A stretch of 64,000 nucleotides of DNA from Bacteroidota bacterium (GCA_021780815.1 JAJXYC010000018.1:1-64000), one strand, 5' to 3'; shown: positions 48,192 to 58,151, counted from the stretch's first letter. Numbers and translations: made by a program. The notes: a model not told the origin generated them from the letters alone.

Positions 48192-48473
48192 CTATTCAAT
48201 TACTTTTGGAACTTTAAAGAACATTTCATTTCTTTTTGGAGCATTCAAAAGTGCATCTTCTTTTGGTATTGAAGATTGAGCCATATCTTGTCTAACGACA
48301 TTTTGTGCTTCAAAAGGACGTGTTAAAGGTTCTATCCTTTCTAAACTCAATTTTTCAACAGAAGAAACATAATTAATAATACCAGAAAATTGAATAGCAA
48401 AGCTTTCAATTTCTTCATCTTTAAACTTCAAATGTGCAAGTTCTGCAATATGTTTAATTGCTTTTGTATCCAT
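48192..48473 (-). CDS. gatC: Aspartyl/glutamyl-tRNA amidotransferase subunit C
   Basis: 93 aa from ATG 48473 (frame open to 48494, but the family starts here with MDTKAIKHIAELAHLKF). The helix, the middle segment SSVEKLSLERIEPLTRP and the ending APKRNEMFFKVPKVIE are characteristic. It stabilises GatA in GatCAB. gatB is 38 kb away. It lies in a minus-strand series DUF3108-gatC-kdsB. Confidence 0.95.
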   Translation of the reverse strand: MDTKAIKHIAELAHLKFKDEEIESFAIQFSGIINYVSSVEKLSLERIEPLTRPFEAQNVVRQDMAQSSIPKEDALLNAPKRNEMFFKVPKVIE

Positions 48474-48523
48474 TTTATTCACAAATTTTATCAAATTATA
48501 AAAAGTTATAAATTAAATATCAA

Positions 48524-49309
48524 TTAATTGCCTTTTGGTGGCACCCATCCATCTCTTTTGTATTTAATTAATTCTATTTTGATTTTACCAACATAAACGT
48601 TCATATAAGCTCTAATTGGTATTCTTGCATCATCATCAGAGAACCAACCTTCAAATTTACCGCTCATGCCATAAATCCCTTTCCAATCGGCTTTACCGTC
48701 AAAATAAATTGTTCTCACTGGATAAGGTATAGCATTAATTTTTACAGATTCAATCTTGCCTGAAAAGTTTAACCTTGTATAAAACACACCATCAATAAAA
48801 GTAGGCACATAAACTGTTTTCTTTAAATTTGTATATTGACGTGCAAAGAAGTATAAAGAGCAACCATCATTAATTTTTTTATCAAATGATACTTCTTGAT
48901 TTGTAACTAAACTATCATTTAACCAGTGTCGATTAATAATTTTGTTATTAAGATAATCAAAAATTATTTTATTGTAATCCCAACCGTCAGAAACTTTGCT
49001 ATTTGAAACGAATTGATAGGAGAAACCGAGTGATGGGTCCATCCATGATTTAAAAACACTATGTAAATCTACAAATGGAATTCCCGGATAAGTATCCATA
49101 GTAACTTTTGCATGGTAAGTTGTTTTGCCGTTAAGTTGCTCTGTTTTGATAGTTTCTACTGTTATTTTCCCTAAGCCAATTCCCAAAAAGGAAACTTCAT
49201 ATTCACAATATTCACCCGGTACAAAAATTGATTTATTATTATCATCGGAAAACAGAACAGAGTTAAATACAATAAAAAAAAGAATAAATAGTGAAAGTTT
49301 TAATTTCAT
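48524..49309 (-). CDS. DUF3108 family exported protein
   Basis: 261 aa with a signal peptide (KLKLSLFILFFIVFNSVLFS). The body has the beta-rich pattern of DUF3108: FVPGEYCEYEVSFLGIGLGKI, HSVFKSWMDPSLGFSYQFVS, and a C-terminal AWFSDDDARIPIRAYM-type block (here GWFSDDDARIPIRAYMNVYV). Members are periplasmic or outer-membrane proteins of unknown role. It is the first gene of the series with gatC (50 bp) and kdsB. Confidence 0.8.
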   Translation of the reverse strand: MKLKLSLFILFFIVFNSVLFSDDNNKSIFVPGEYCEYEVSFLGIGLGKITVETIKTEQLNGKTTYHAKVTMDTYPGIPFVDLHSVFKSWMDPSLGFSYQFVSNSKVSDGWDYNKIIFDYLNNKIINRHWLNDSLVTNQEVSFDKKINDGCSLYFFARQYTNLKKTVYVPTFIDGVFYTRLNFSGKIESVKINAIPYPVRTIYFDGKADWKGIYGMSGKFEGWFSDDDARIPIRAYMNVYVGKIKIELIKYKRDGWVPPKGN

Positions 49310-49443
49310 AAATGTTTTCTCAAAATGTAAAATTTATAAATGTTTTGACACTTTGACTAAAATTAAATTGTAAATTAACCAAAAAGATTAAAATTAAATA
49401 TTATTTTTGTAAATTATTAAATAGTTAAAAAAATAAAAAAGAA

Positions 49444-50715
49444 ATGAAAATATTATTAATTGGCTCAGGTGGTCGTGAAAACTGTTTAGCCGACAAATTG
49501 GTAAATTCAGGCGACGTAGAATTATATGCGGCACCGGGTAATCCCGGAATATTAAATTTTGCTAAACTTGCAGAAATAGACATAAATAATTTTATAGAAG
49601 TGTCAACATTTTGTAAAAATGAAAGAATAGATTTTGTTGTTATAGGTCCAGAGCAACCTTTGGCAATGGGCATTGTTGATTTTTTGGAAGAGCAAGGTAT
49701 AATAGTCTTTGGTCCAAGTAAAAAAGCATCTGAAATTGAATCATCAAAAAGTTTTGCTAAAAACTTAATGCGAGACAACAATATTCCAACGGCAAATTTT
49801 TCGGTTTTTAATAAAAAAGATATGGATTCTGCAATAAGTTACATTACAGATTTAACTTATCCAATCGTTATTAAAGCAGATGGTCTAGCCGCCGGTAAAG
49901 GGGTTGTTATTGTAGGAGATTTTGAAGAAGCAAAGCAAACAATAGAGGAAATTTTTTATGGTGCTTTTGCAGAAGCGGGGGACACAATTATAATTGAAGA
50001 ATATTTACAAGGAGAGGAAGCCAGTATTTTTGTTTTAACTGATGGCGATGACTATGTTATTTTGCCATCATCACAAGACCATAAAAGAATTGGTGAAGGT
50101 GATACAGGGAAAAATACTGGTGGTATGGGTGCATATTCTCCTGCACCGATTGTTAATTCTAATGTATTGCAAAAAATTGAGATAGAGATTATTAAACCTA
50201 CTTTACAGGCAATGAAACAATCTGGTCGCAAATTTAAAGGTTGCTTATATGCTGGGTTAATGATAGCCGATGATTCGCCAAAAGTAATTGAATTTAATTG
50301 TCGATTTGGAGACCCAGAAACCCAAGCAGTGTTGCAATTAATTGAAGGGAATTTTGCCCAATTACTTTTTTCAATAGCAAAAGGGAACATAAAAAAAGAA
50401 GAAATCACGTTAATAGAAAATAAATTTGCCAGTTGTGTCGTTATAGCATCAAAAGGATATCCTGATAAATTCAATAAAGGATACGAAATATCTGGGATAG
50501 ATAATTTGCAAAGTGATTCAATAATATACCACTCGGGAACGAAAAAAGAAGGAAATAAGATATTGACAAACGGCGGTAGAGTTCTTTGTGTTGTTTCAGT
50601 TGCAGATAATCTTGCCGAATCTTTAGAGAAAAATTATAGAACAATAGAAAAAATTGATTTTGAAGGAAAGTATTTCCGCAAAGATATTGGTAAAAAAGGA
50701 TTGTTAAAACTGTAA
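49444..50715 (+). CDS. purD: Phosphoribosylamine-glycine ligase
   Basis: 423 aa ATP-grasp enzyme of purine synthesis joining glycine to phosphoribosylamine. N-terminal KILLIGSGGRENCLADKL, glycine-rich IVIKADGLAAGKGVVIV, HKRIGEGDTGKNTGGMGAYSP and EFNCRFGDPETQAVL. The ptsH-like gene starts 4 bp after its stop, so purine and phosphotransfer genes share a transcript. Confidence 0.97.
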   Translation: MKILLIGSGGRENCLADKLVNSGDVELYAAPGNPGILNFAKLAEIDINNFIEVSTFCKNERIDFVVIGPEQPLAMGIVDFLEEQGIIVFGPSKKASEIESSKSFAKNLMRDNNIPTANFSVFNKKDMDSAISYITDLTYPIVIKADGLAAGKGVVIVGDFEEAKQTIEEIFYGAFAEAGDTIIIEEYLQGEEASIFVLTDGDDYVILPSSQDHKRIGEGDTGKNTGGMGAYSPAPIVNSNVLQKIEIEIIKPTLQAMKQSGRKFKGCLYAGLMIADDSPKVIEFNCRFGDPETQAVLQLIEGNFAQLLFSIAKGNIKKEEITLIENKFASCVVIASKGYPDKFNKGYEISGIDNLQSDSIIYHSGTKKEGNKILTNGGRVLCVVSVADNLAESLEKNYRTIEKIDFEGKYFRKDIGKKGLLKL

Positions 50716-50719
50716 GCTT

Positions 50720-50989
50720 ATGTTTGAACAAGAAGTAGAAATAAAAAATAGAGCAGGGATGCATACCAGACCTGCTTCAATGATTGTAAAAGTTGCGGCA
50801 AAATTTAAAAGTGAAGTATATATTGAAAAGGAAGGAATAAACGTGAATGCTAAAAGTATAATTGGAGTGATGACATTGGCAGCTTCAAAAGGGACGAAAC
50901 TTACAATAAAGGCAGAAGGGAATGATGAGCAAGATGCTGTAAATGCGATTTGTGAATTAATTAATGACGGTTTTGGTGAACCATTGTAA
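50720..50989 (+). CDS. ptsH: HPr phosphocarrier protein
   Basis: 89 aa. The phosphorylated H15 is in NRAGMHTRPAS and the regulatory serine S46 in NAKSIIGVMTL, the site used by HPr kinase/phosphorylase. It passes phosphate from EI to PTS permeases or regulators. ptsI follows after 9 bp; no sugar-specific EII gene is in the window. Confidence 0.96.
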   Translation: MFEQEVEIKNRAGMHTRPASMIVKVAAKFKSEVYIEKEGINVNAKSIIGVMTLAASKGTKLTIKAEGNDEQDAVNAICELINDGFGEPL

Positions 50990-50998
50990 GGATTTAAT

Positions 50999-52735
50999 TT
51001 GGACCTTAACGAACATATTACAGGAACTTATAAACTTTCTTTAGTTGGGATACCAGCGTCGAGTGGTATTGTTATTGCCAAATCGCATATCTTAAAAACT
51101 GAAGTATTCTATAATACTCAAAAATTTATTGAACCATCTGAAATCGAAAAAGAAATAGGCAAATTTATCAATGCTCAACAATTATTAATTGATGAGCTAA
51201 ACGAGACATTGGAGAAAGTTCCAAAAAATGCGCTAGATTTAATTGGTATTTTGCAAGCAGATTTGATGATTTTGCAAGACCCAATTTTTTCAGATGAAAT
51301 AATCAATTTTATTAAAAATAAATTTTCCGTAGAATCTGCAATTGTCAAGCAATTTGAGACCAATAAAGGATTTTTACGGCGATCAAATGATGAAATTTTT
51401 AAAGAAAGAATCGTTGAATTGGATAATATTGAGAAAAAATTTATTCAAATATTAACACAAAAAGAAAAAATATTAGATATTCCTGAACATTCTATTATTA
51501 TTGCCCAAAGTCTTTCACCGTCGGATTTAGTAAAATTACTTGAAAAGAAAATCGTTGGCTTTATTCTTGAAAGTGGAGGTATTACTTCCCATATATCAAT
51601 TTTAGCAAGGTCATATAATTTACCTGCTATAGTAAGCACAAACTATGCTGCCAGATTAATCAATAACAACGAGAATATTATATTAGATGCGTATTCGGGG
51701 AAAATATTTGTAAATCCAGATATTGATTTATTGAAGTTTTATCAAGAAAAAATAAATCAAATTCGGACATACAAAGAAAAATTAGGCGAGATAATTGATT
51801 TGCCTGCTGTTACAAAAGATGGCAAAGAAATTACTTTATGGGGAAATGTAAATACATTTGATGATGTTAAACAAGCCATTTTAGATGGGGCAAAAGGTTT
51901 AGGACTTGTTAGGACCGAATCGCTGGTGATTGAAAAAGGGCGATTTCCTTCTGAAAACGAGCAATATGAGTTTTACAAAAAAATATGTGAGACAGTTTTT
52001 CCTTTAATCGTTACTTTGAGAGCTTTTGATGTAGGAAGTGATAAATATACAGATGAATTAATCTTAAAAGAATCTAATCCCGCACTTGGCTTTCGTGGAA
52101 TACGTTTTTTAATTTCCAGACCGGAAATTTTTAAAAATCAAATAAGGGCTATTCTGAGATCTTCAAAATTTAAGAATGTGCGTTTTATGCTTCCAATGAT
52201 TACTTCAGTAGACGAAGTAATGAAGACCAAAAATTTAATTGAAGAATGCAAAGCAGAACTTGCCGCAAAAGGTTATTCTTATGATGACAATATGCCTATG
52301 GGCGTTATGATTGAAACTCCGGCAGCGGCATTAATTTCCGATGAACTTTCAAGAATAGTTGATTTCTTTAGTATTGGTACTAATGATTTAACTCAATATG
52401 TGCTTGCCGCTGATAGAACAAATGAATTGCTTTCCGAATTTTTTAATAATTTTCACCCTGGTATTTTACGATTAATTGATTTTACCATTTCTGCCGCTCA
52501 TAAAAATAAAATTCCTGTTGCTGTTTGTGGTGAGATGGCAGGACACCCTTTGGCTACTGAACTTCTTGTAGGCATGGATGTAGATGAACTTTCTATGGCT
52601 CCATCTTTATTGTTGGAGATTAAAAATAAAATTTTATCTCTGGATTATAAAACCACAAGACAATATGTTATGCGAACAATTAAATCTAATGTGGTAAGAG
52701 ATATTTTTCAAAATGTTGATTCTAACTCGTTTTAA
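50999..52735 (+). CDS. ptsI: Phosphoenolpyruvate-protein phosphotransferase (enzyme I)
   Basis: 578 aa. The phosphorylated histidine is H198 in GGITSHISILARS. The PEP-binding barrel shows TLRAFDVGSDK, NPALGFRGIRF, FMLPMI and IGTNDLTQY followed by CGEMAGHP. No ATG exists near the conserved start; TTG at 50999 has AGGA six bases upstream (50989-50992), so TTG is the start. It ends the purD-ptsH-ptsI operon. Confidence 0.96.
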   Translation: MDLNEHITGTYKLSLVGIPASSGIVIAKSHILKTEVFYNTQKFIEPSEIEKEIGKFINAQQLLIDELNETLEKVPKNALDLIGILQADLMILQDPIFSDEIINFIKNKFSVESAIVKQFETNKGFLRRSNDEIFKERIVELDNIEKKFIQILTQKEKILDIPEHSIIIAQSLSPSDLVKLLEKKIVGFILESGGITSHISILARSYNLPAIVSTNYAARLINNNENIILDAYSGKIFVNPDIDLLKFYQEKINQIRTYKEKLGEIIDLPAVTKDGKEITLWGNVNTFDDVKQAILDGAKGLGLVRTESLVIEKGRFPSENEQYEFYKKICETVFPLIVTLRAFDVGSDKYTDELILKESNPALGFRGIRFLISRPEIFKNQIRAILRSSKFKNVRFMLPMITSVDEVMKTKNLIEECKAELAAKGYSYDDNMPMGVMIETPAAALISDELSRIVDFFSIGTNDLTQYVLAADRTNELLSEFFNNFHPGILRLIDFTISAAHKNKIPVAVCGEMAGHPLATELLVGMDVDELSMAPSLLLEIKNKILSLDYKTTRQYVMRTIKSNVVRDIFQNVDSNSF

Positions 52736-52762
52736 TGTTTTTTCTATATTCTAATATTTTAT

Positions 52763-54835
52763 ATGATGGACAAAAATAATTTGATTGCGAAATTATATAA
52801 TCTTCGCAAAGAAATTACAGAATATGACCGACAATATTATATTCAAAATACTTCGATTGTATCAGATTTTGAATATGATAAAAAATACCATGAATTGTTA
52901 GATTTAGAAGCACAATTCCCTGAACTTTACGACCCAGATTCGCCGACCCAACGTGTCCCGAGCGATAAAATTTTATCTTTTAAGAAATCTGCTCATAATT
53001 ACCCTATGCTTTCTTTGCAAAATACTTATACCATCGAAGAAATTATTGCTTTTGACCAACGTTGCAGACAACTTTTACCTAATCAAGAAATTAAGTACTT
53101 TGTTGAATTAAAATTTGACGGCGTTTCGCTAAGTTTAAGATATATCAACAATAAACTTAACATTGCTTTAACTCGTGGCGATGGACTTACTGGCGACGAT
53201 GTTACTTTAAATGCTTTGCAAATCAAAGATATTCCAAAATTAATACATTTACCAAAAGATTTTCAAGTAAATGAATTTGAAGTCCGTGGCGAAGTTTTTA
53301 TGACTCGGCATAATTTTACTTTATTGAATAACAAACAACTTGAAGCAAATTTAAAGCCTTTCTCTAACCCTCGCAATTTAACCTCTGGAACTTTGAAATT
53401 ACTTGATTCAAATGAAGTTGCTAAAAGACCTTTGAATTTTTTTGCTTATTATTTGCTGACCAATGATACTCAATTAATTTCATTGCAAAGTAATGCACAT
53501 CTGTTGGAAACAATGGGTTTTCCTGTTAATGAATATTCCAAACTATGTAATTCTGTTAATGAAATTAAGCAATATATTGATGAATGGCAAGAAAGACGAG
53601 ATACATTGCCGTATAATATTGATGGATTAGTTATAAAGATAAATTCAATAGAACAACAACAGAAATTGGGTTATATTTCACGTTTCCCAAGATGGGCAAT
53701 CGCATTTAAATACTCTGCGGAACAAGCAGAAACGAAATTGTTGGATATAACATATCAAGTTGGAAGAACAGGCATTGTCTCTCCTGTTGCTGAACTTGAA
53801 CCTGTAGAATTAGCTGAAACTATTGTGAAACGTGCTACACTGAACAATGAAGATTTTATTAAAGAGAATGATTTCCGGATAGGAGATTACGTGTATGTCG
53901 AAAAAGGTGGTGAAATTATTCCTAAACTTGTCGGAGTTAATTTTGAAAAGCGTTCACCTGCTTCTAAACCTTTTGAATTTATTAAAATTTGTCCTTGTGA
54001 AAAACAAACTCCTTTAACAAAATATCCAGAAGAATCTGCTTATTATTGCTTAAATCCTGAATGTCCTTGGCAAATCAGAAAAAGAATAGAGCATTTTGCT
54101 TCAAGAAATGCTATGAATATTGAATTTTTAGGAGAAAAATCTATTGATGAACTTGTTTCATTAGGGTTTTTGAGTAATATTGCTGATATTTATGAACTTC
54201 ATAAACATAAAGCTTCGCTTTTAAAATTAGATGGCTGGCAAGAAAAAAGTATAAATAATTTGTTAAATGCAATTGAGAAATCAAAAACAAAACCTTTCAT
54301 CAATGTTTTATTTGGTTTAGGAATACGTTATGTGGGTGAAACTGCCGCAAAAATTCTTGCAAAAGAAGTTCGCTCCATCAACAATCTTATGGAATTAAGT
54401 ACAGATGATTTACGAAAAATAAACCAAATTGGTGATAAAATTGCCGAATCTATTGTTAATTTTTTTGCAAATCCTTTAAATATTGAAATTATTAATAGAT
54501 TAAAATCGTATAATTTGATATTTCATGCTGAAAAGGATACAGATAATAATAGCATCAGTTTCTTAGATGGTAAAACTTTTCTTTTTACGGGCGAGTTATC
54601 TTCTTTAACCCGAAATGAAGCATCAAATTTAGTTGAAGCCAATGGCGGAAAAGTTTTTTCTTCTGTTTCAAAGAAATTAGATTTTTTGGTTGTTGGTGAA
54701 AATCCCGGCTCAAAATTACAAAAAGCTTTGGAATTGAATATTTCCGTTTTATCAGAAAAGGATTTTCTAGATTTAATGAATAGTCAAAATATTAAAGAAT
54801 TAAACGAACAGCATTTTGATTCAGCAACAAAATAA
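52763..54835 (+). CDS. ligA: NAD-dependent DNA ligase LigA
   Basis: 690 aa. The adenylated lysine is K117 in VELKFDGVSLS, with the NMN-binding DFEYDKKYHELLDLE domain before it. OB fold, helix-hairpin-helix (VLFGLGIRYVGETAAKILA) and a C-terminal BRCT domain (LDGKTFLFTGELSSLTRNEA) are complete. The zinc finger has CPC rather than the usual CPxC in its first half (near residue 409), then CLNPEC. Two ATGs in a row offer starts at 52763 or 52766. A GH13-like gene overlaps its last 20 bp. Confidence 0.96.
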   Translation: MMDKNNLIAKLYNLRKEITEYDRQYYIQNTSIVSDFEYDKKYHELLDLEAQFPELYDPDSPTQRVPSDKILSFKKSAHNYPMLSLQNTYTIEEIIAFDQRCRQLLPNQEIKYFVELKFDGVSLSLRYINNKLNIALTRGDGLTGDDVTLNALQIKDIPKLIHLPKDFQVNEFEVRGEVFMTRHNFTLLNNKQLEANLKPFSNPRNLTSGTLKLLDSNEVAKRPLNFFAYYLLTNDTQLISLQSNAHLLETMGFPVNEYSKLCNSVNEIKQYIDEWQERRDTLPYNIDGLVIKINSIEQQQKLGYISRFPRWAIAFKYSAEQAETKLLDITYQVGRTGIVSPVAELEPVELAETIVKRATLNNEDFIKENDFRIGDYVYVEKGGEIIPKLVGVNFEKRSPASKPFEFIKICPCEKQTPLTKYPEESAYYCLNPECPWQIRKRIEHFASRNAMNIEFLGEKSIDELVSLGFLSNIADIYELHKHKASLLKLDGWQEKSINNLLNAIEKSKTKPFINVLFGLGIRYVGETAAKILAKEVRSINNLMELSTDDLRKINQIGDKIAESIVNFFANPLNIEIINRLKSYNLIFHAEKDTDNNSISFLDGKTFLFTGELSSLTRNEASNLVEANGGKVFSSVSKKLDFLVVGENPGSKLQKALELNISVLSEKDFLDLMNSQNIKELNEQHFDSATK

Positions 54836-56753
54836 AAACCTTAATTTAGTCAAAGAAAAACTTGTTAATTTGCAAGATAAATTCAAAGACTGCGGATATT
54901 CTGTTCCTGCTTTATGGCTTAATTTTGCTTTAAGCAAAACGGGAAACAACGTAGTCAAAGTCAACCCAATTGATTTTTTTTTAAACCAAATTAATACAAT
55001 TGAAACATTTGCTATAAAAAATTCTCCTATACAAAAGGATTTTGAAATAGCAGATGCCATAATTTATAACTCATTTATACGCTTAAATACAGCTTTCGAT
55101 TACACTAAATTTTTATCAATCAAAGAAAGAGCAAATCCACAGAACTCTCTTTTTAAAAAGACAGGAACATTTTTAAAAACTATATCTATATTGCCTTACT
55201 TAAAATCTCTTGGTGTTAATGTTTTATACTTACTCCCAATAACAAAGATAGGAATAGATCGGAAAAAAGGGAATTTAGGTTCATGCTATGCAATTAAAAA
55301 TCATTATCAATTAGATGAAAATTTATCAGAACCATTTCTTGGTTTATCAGCAGACATTGAATTTGCGGCACTGGTAGAATCTTGCCGTTTGATGGGTATT
55401 AAAGTAATATTGGAATTCGTTTTTAGGACAGCAAGTATTGATAATGATTTAATCCCAGAACATCCCGATTGGTTTTATTGGGTTGATGAACAAAAACTTT
55501 TGCAAACTTCAAATAAATTATTGCCCCCAACTTTTGAAACAGAAACATTACAAAAAATTAAAGCAAAAGTAGAAATTGATAAAGACTTTTCCAATTTATC
55601 GGTTCCAAATCAAAATTATATTGCTTTATTTAGGGATTTACCTGAAAAAGTAATTTTGAATAAAGGGAAATTTATTGGGCAATATGCAGATAAGACAACA
55701 GCAATTGTTCCAAATGCGTTTGCCGATTGGCCACCTGACGACAAACAACCTATTTGGGATGATGTTACATACTTAAAACTTTATAATAATCCCGAATTTA
55801 ATTACATTGCTTATAACACTGTAAGAATGTATGATAATGAGTTAATTAAAAATGGAGAAGTTCAACAACATCTTTGGGATTATCTTGAAGGGATTGTACC
55901 TTTTTATATTGATAAATTTAGTATCAATGGGGTGATGGTAGATATGGGGCATGCTTTACCCAAAAAACTTTTGGAAAATATTATAAATAAAGCAAAGGAA
56001 AAATCAAAAGATTTTCTTTTCTTTGAAGAAAATTTTTCTGTGGAACAAAAATCCAAAGAAAAAGGGTTTAATGCTGTTGTCGGATATTTACCTTTTGATA
56101 TTTATAATTATTCCAAGATGAAAGCAATTGTGCAACACTTTGAAAACGAGGATTTTGCTATCTCTTTCTTTGGTACGCCCGAAAATCACAATACTCCCCG
56201 CACAACAAAGCGATTCCAAAACAATGCGAACAATAGCGACAATAAGAACACCCGATATAATAAAAATTATAATAGTAATTTCTCAAAATTCTGTTTTGCA
56301 ATGATTGCTCTAATGCCTGTAATCCCTTTTGTCCATAATGGCTTTGAACTTTTTGAACAAATACCTGTCAATACAGGATTAGATTTTACTTCTGCCGAAC
56401 AAAACCAATTTACTCCTTCTGATTTAGCACTTTTTTCTGAAAGCTATTTAAATTGGCTTAATACAGAAAATTTAAATGAGTTTATTAGATATTTTGTTGA
56501 AATTAGAAAATCGCTTTTAGGCAAAAAAAACATAGAACTTATAGATTTAGGAGAAAATGTATTATCTTTTTCTTCGCAAAATAAATATGTGAAATATTTG
56601 TTTGTTGGAAATTATGCAGAAAAGCAAACAATAGATTTATCAAACTATATCTTTGCAAATAATCTTATGCTCTTAAATGAAGGCTCTTATATACAAAGTG
56701 AAAAGAAAATTATATTACAGAAATTAGGTTTTGCTGTTTTTGCTGTGGATTAA
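54816..56753 (+). CDS. GH13-family (alpha-amylase-like) protein
   Basis: About 645 aa with a TIM-barrel of the alpha-amylase clan. Likely strand motifs are LKSLGVNVLYLLPITKIG, MGIKVILEFVFR, the nucleophile aspartate in INGVMVDMGHALP (about residue 376), the acid/base glutamate in FLFFEENFS (about 404) and FGTPENHNTPRTT (about 456), where the common DNHD is ENHN. The C-terminus has a small beta domain. The substrate is uncertain; relatives act on alpha-glucans. No ATG occurs in the first 180 codons; TTG 54816 (overlapping ligA by 20 bp) or TTG 54870 must be used. Confidence 0.75.
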   Translation: MIQQQNKNLNLVKEKLVNLQDKFKDCGYSVPALWLNFALSKTGNNVVKVNPIDFFLNQINTIETFAIKNSPIQKDFEIADAIIYNSFIRLNTAFDYTKFLSIKERANPQNSLFKKTGTFLKTISILPYLKSLGVNVLYLLPITKIGIDRKKGNLGSCYAIKNHYQLDENLSEPFLGLSADIEFAALVESCRLMGIKVILEFVFRTASIDNDLIPEHPDWFYWVDEQKLLQTSNKLLPPTFETETLQKIKAKVEIDKDFSNLSVPNQNYIALFRDLPEKVILNKGKFIGQYADKTTAIVPNAFADWPPDDKQPIWDDVTYLKLYNNPEFNYIAYNTVRMYDNELIKNGEVQQHLWDYLEGIVPFYIDKFSINGVMVDMGHALPKKLLENIINKAKEKSKDFLFFEENFSVEQKSKEKGFNAVVGYLPFDIYNYSKMKAIVQHFENEDFAISFFGTPENHNTPRTTKRFQNNANNSDNKNTRYNKNYNSNFSKFCFAMIALMPVIPFVHNGFELFEQIPVNTGLDFTSAEQNQFTPSDLALFSESYLNWLNTENLNEFIRYFVEIRKSLLGKKNIELIDLGENVLSFSSQNKYVKYLFVGNYAEKQTIDLSNYIFANNLMLLNEGSYIQSEKKIILQKLGFAVFAVD

Positions 56754-57668
56754 AGCAAAGGCGTTCCTTTTTAATCCTTCTAATTTTGTTCTTTTAATAG
56801 GCGAATCTTTGAATTTTAATGAAAACTCCTCTTGTTCCATTTGGATAATATCAGTTAAACTAATTAAGGAATTATTTGGATTAATAAAGTCTTGAATTTG
56901 TGTTACTTTGGCAAATTTTTTATTCCAAGGACAAACTTCTTGACAAATATCGCAACCGAAAAGCCAATCTTGATTTTTATCGGCAATTGTAGAAGGAATC
57001 TCTTGGTATGGCTTGGCTTCAATAGTCCAAAATGCAATACATTTGTTAGAATCAATAATTTTAGGAGATACAATTGCTTGCGTTGGACAAATTTGCAAAC
57101 ATAAATTACATGTACCACAATGATTTTTAATAGGTAAATCCGTTTCAAATTCTACGTCCGTGATAATAATTCCAATAAAGAAGTAAGAGCCAATTTTGGG
57201 AGAAATAATATTCCCATTTTTACCTTGCCAACCAATTCCTGCTTTTTCTGCAAAATATCGTTCAAATATAGCACCTGTGTCCACATAAACTTTGGAGTTG
57301 GAATTGGGCGATATTTCTTGTAAAAATTCTGCCAGTAATGCAAGCTTATTTTTAAAAGTAATATGGTAATCTTTTCCTTGCGCATACCGAGAAACTTTGC
57401 CGAAATCTTTATTATTTGTTGAATAATCTCCGGGATAATAGTTTAAAGCACAAACAATCACAGTTTTTGCTTGTTCCAAAATTAACTGCACATTTGTTCG
57501 TTTTTCAAAGTTATTCTCTAAATAGTGCATTGATGAATGGAATTTGCTATCTATCCAATGTTGATAACGAGTTATAGCCGCTTGCTCAATTTCAATGCTT
57601 GTGAATTTAATATCGCTTATTCCAAGTTCAATTGATTTTTTTATTATTTCGTCTTTAATGTTTTTCAT
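56724..57668 (-). CDS. queG: Epoxyqueuosine reductase QueG
   Basis: 314 aa cobalamin/iron-sulphur enzyme making queuosine in tRNA. The N-terminal cobalamin-binding domain has VIVCALNYYPGDY and GKVSRYAQGKDYH, then VDTGAIFERYFAEKAGIGW with the catalytic region. Two 4Fe-4S clusters are formed by CGTCNLCLQICPTQAI and FGCDICQEVCPWN. It is shorter than the E. coli form and lacks a HEAT-like tail. The start is 6 bp from the divergent ruvX ATG, and the end overlaps the GH13-like gene by 30 bp. Confidence 0.95.
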   Translation of the reverse strand: MKNIKDEIIKKSIELGISDIKFTSIEIEQAAITRYQHWIDSKFHSSMHYLENNFEKRTNVQLILEQAKTVIVCALNYYPGDYSTNNKDFGKVSRYAQGKDYHITFKNKLALLAEFLQEISPNSNSKVYVDTGAIFERYFAEKAGIGWQGKNGNIISPKIGSYFFIGIIITDVEFETDLPIKNHCGTCNLCLQICPTQAIVSPKIIDSNKCIAFWTIEAKPYQEIPSTIADKNQDWLFGCDICQEVCPWNKKFAKVTQIQDFINPNNSLISLTDIIQMEQEEFSLKFKDSPIKRTKLEGLKRNAFALIHSKNSKT

Positions 57669-57674
57669 AAAAGT

Positions 57675-58151
57675 ATGATTGAAGAATTACAATTTAACAA
57701 AGAACAAATTAATTTACAAATAAAAGATAAAAAAATTTTAGCAATTGATTATGGAATGCGAAGGATTGGCTTAGCTACTACTGACAAATACCATATTTCT
57801 TTAAATCCATTGATTACTTTGCAAAACGAAGGTGAAAAAACTTTAGAAAATTTAAAAAGAATAATAATAAATGAAAATTGCGATTTTATAATATTAGGCT
57901 ATCCTGTTGGTAAAAAAGAAATTCAATCCGATTTGCAGAAGGAAATAATTGCATTTAAAGAAAGTATAGAAAAAAAAATAAATTTACCAATTATATTATT
58001 TGATGAAAGTTATTCGTCAAAGAAAGCAACGGAAAATATTGTGCAAACTGGTATCAAAAAGAGTAAAAGAAAGACGAAAGAAACATTAGACCGATTTGCC
58101 GCTCTTACAATTTTAAAGTTATTTTTAGAAGAAGTTGAAGGAGTTATTTAA
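57675..58151 (+). CDS. ruvX: Pre-16S rRNA nuclease / YqgF-family resolvase-like protein
   Basis: 158 aa RNase H-fold protein. The family blocks are ILAIDYGMRRIGLATTD, FIILGYPVGKK, LFDESYSSKKAT and the C-terminal LDRFAALTILKLFL, which give the acidic metal ligands. Its ATG lies 6 bp from that of queG on the opposite strand, so each promoter must lie in the other gene. The GWxTD gene starts directly after its stop codon. Confidence 0.92.
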   Translation: MIEELQFNKEQINLQIKDKKILAIDYGMRRIGLATTDKYHISLNPLITLQNEGEKTLENLKRIIINENCDFIILGYPVGKKEIQSDLQKEIIAFKESIEKKINLPIILFDESYSSKKATENIVQTGIKKSKRKTKETLDRFAALTILKLFLEEVEGVI

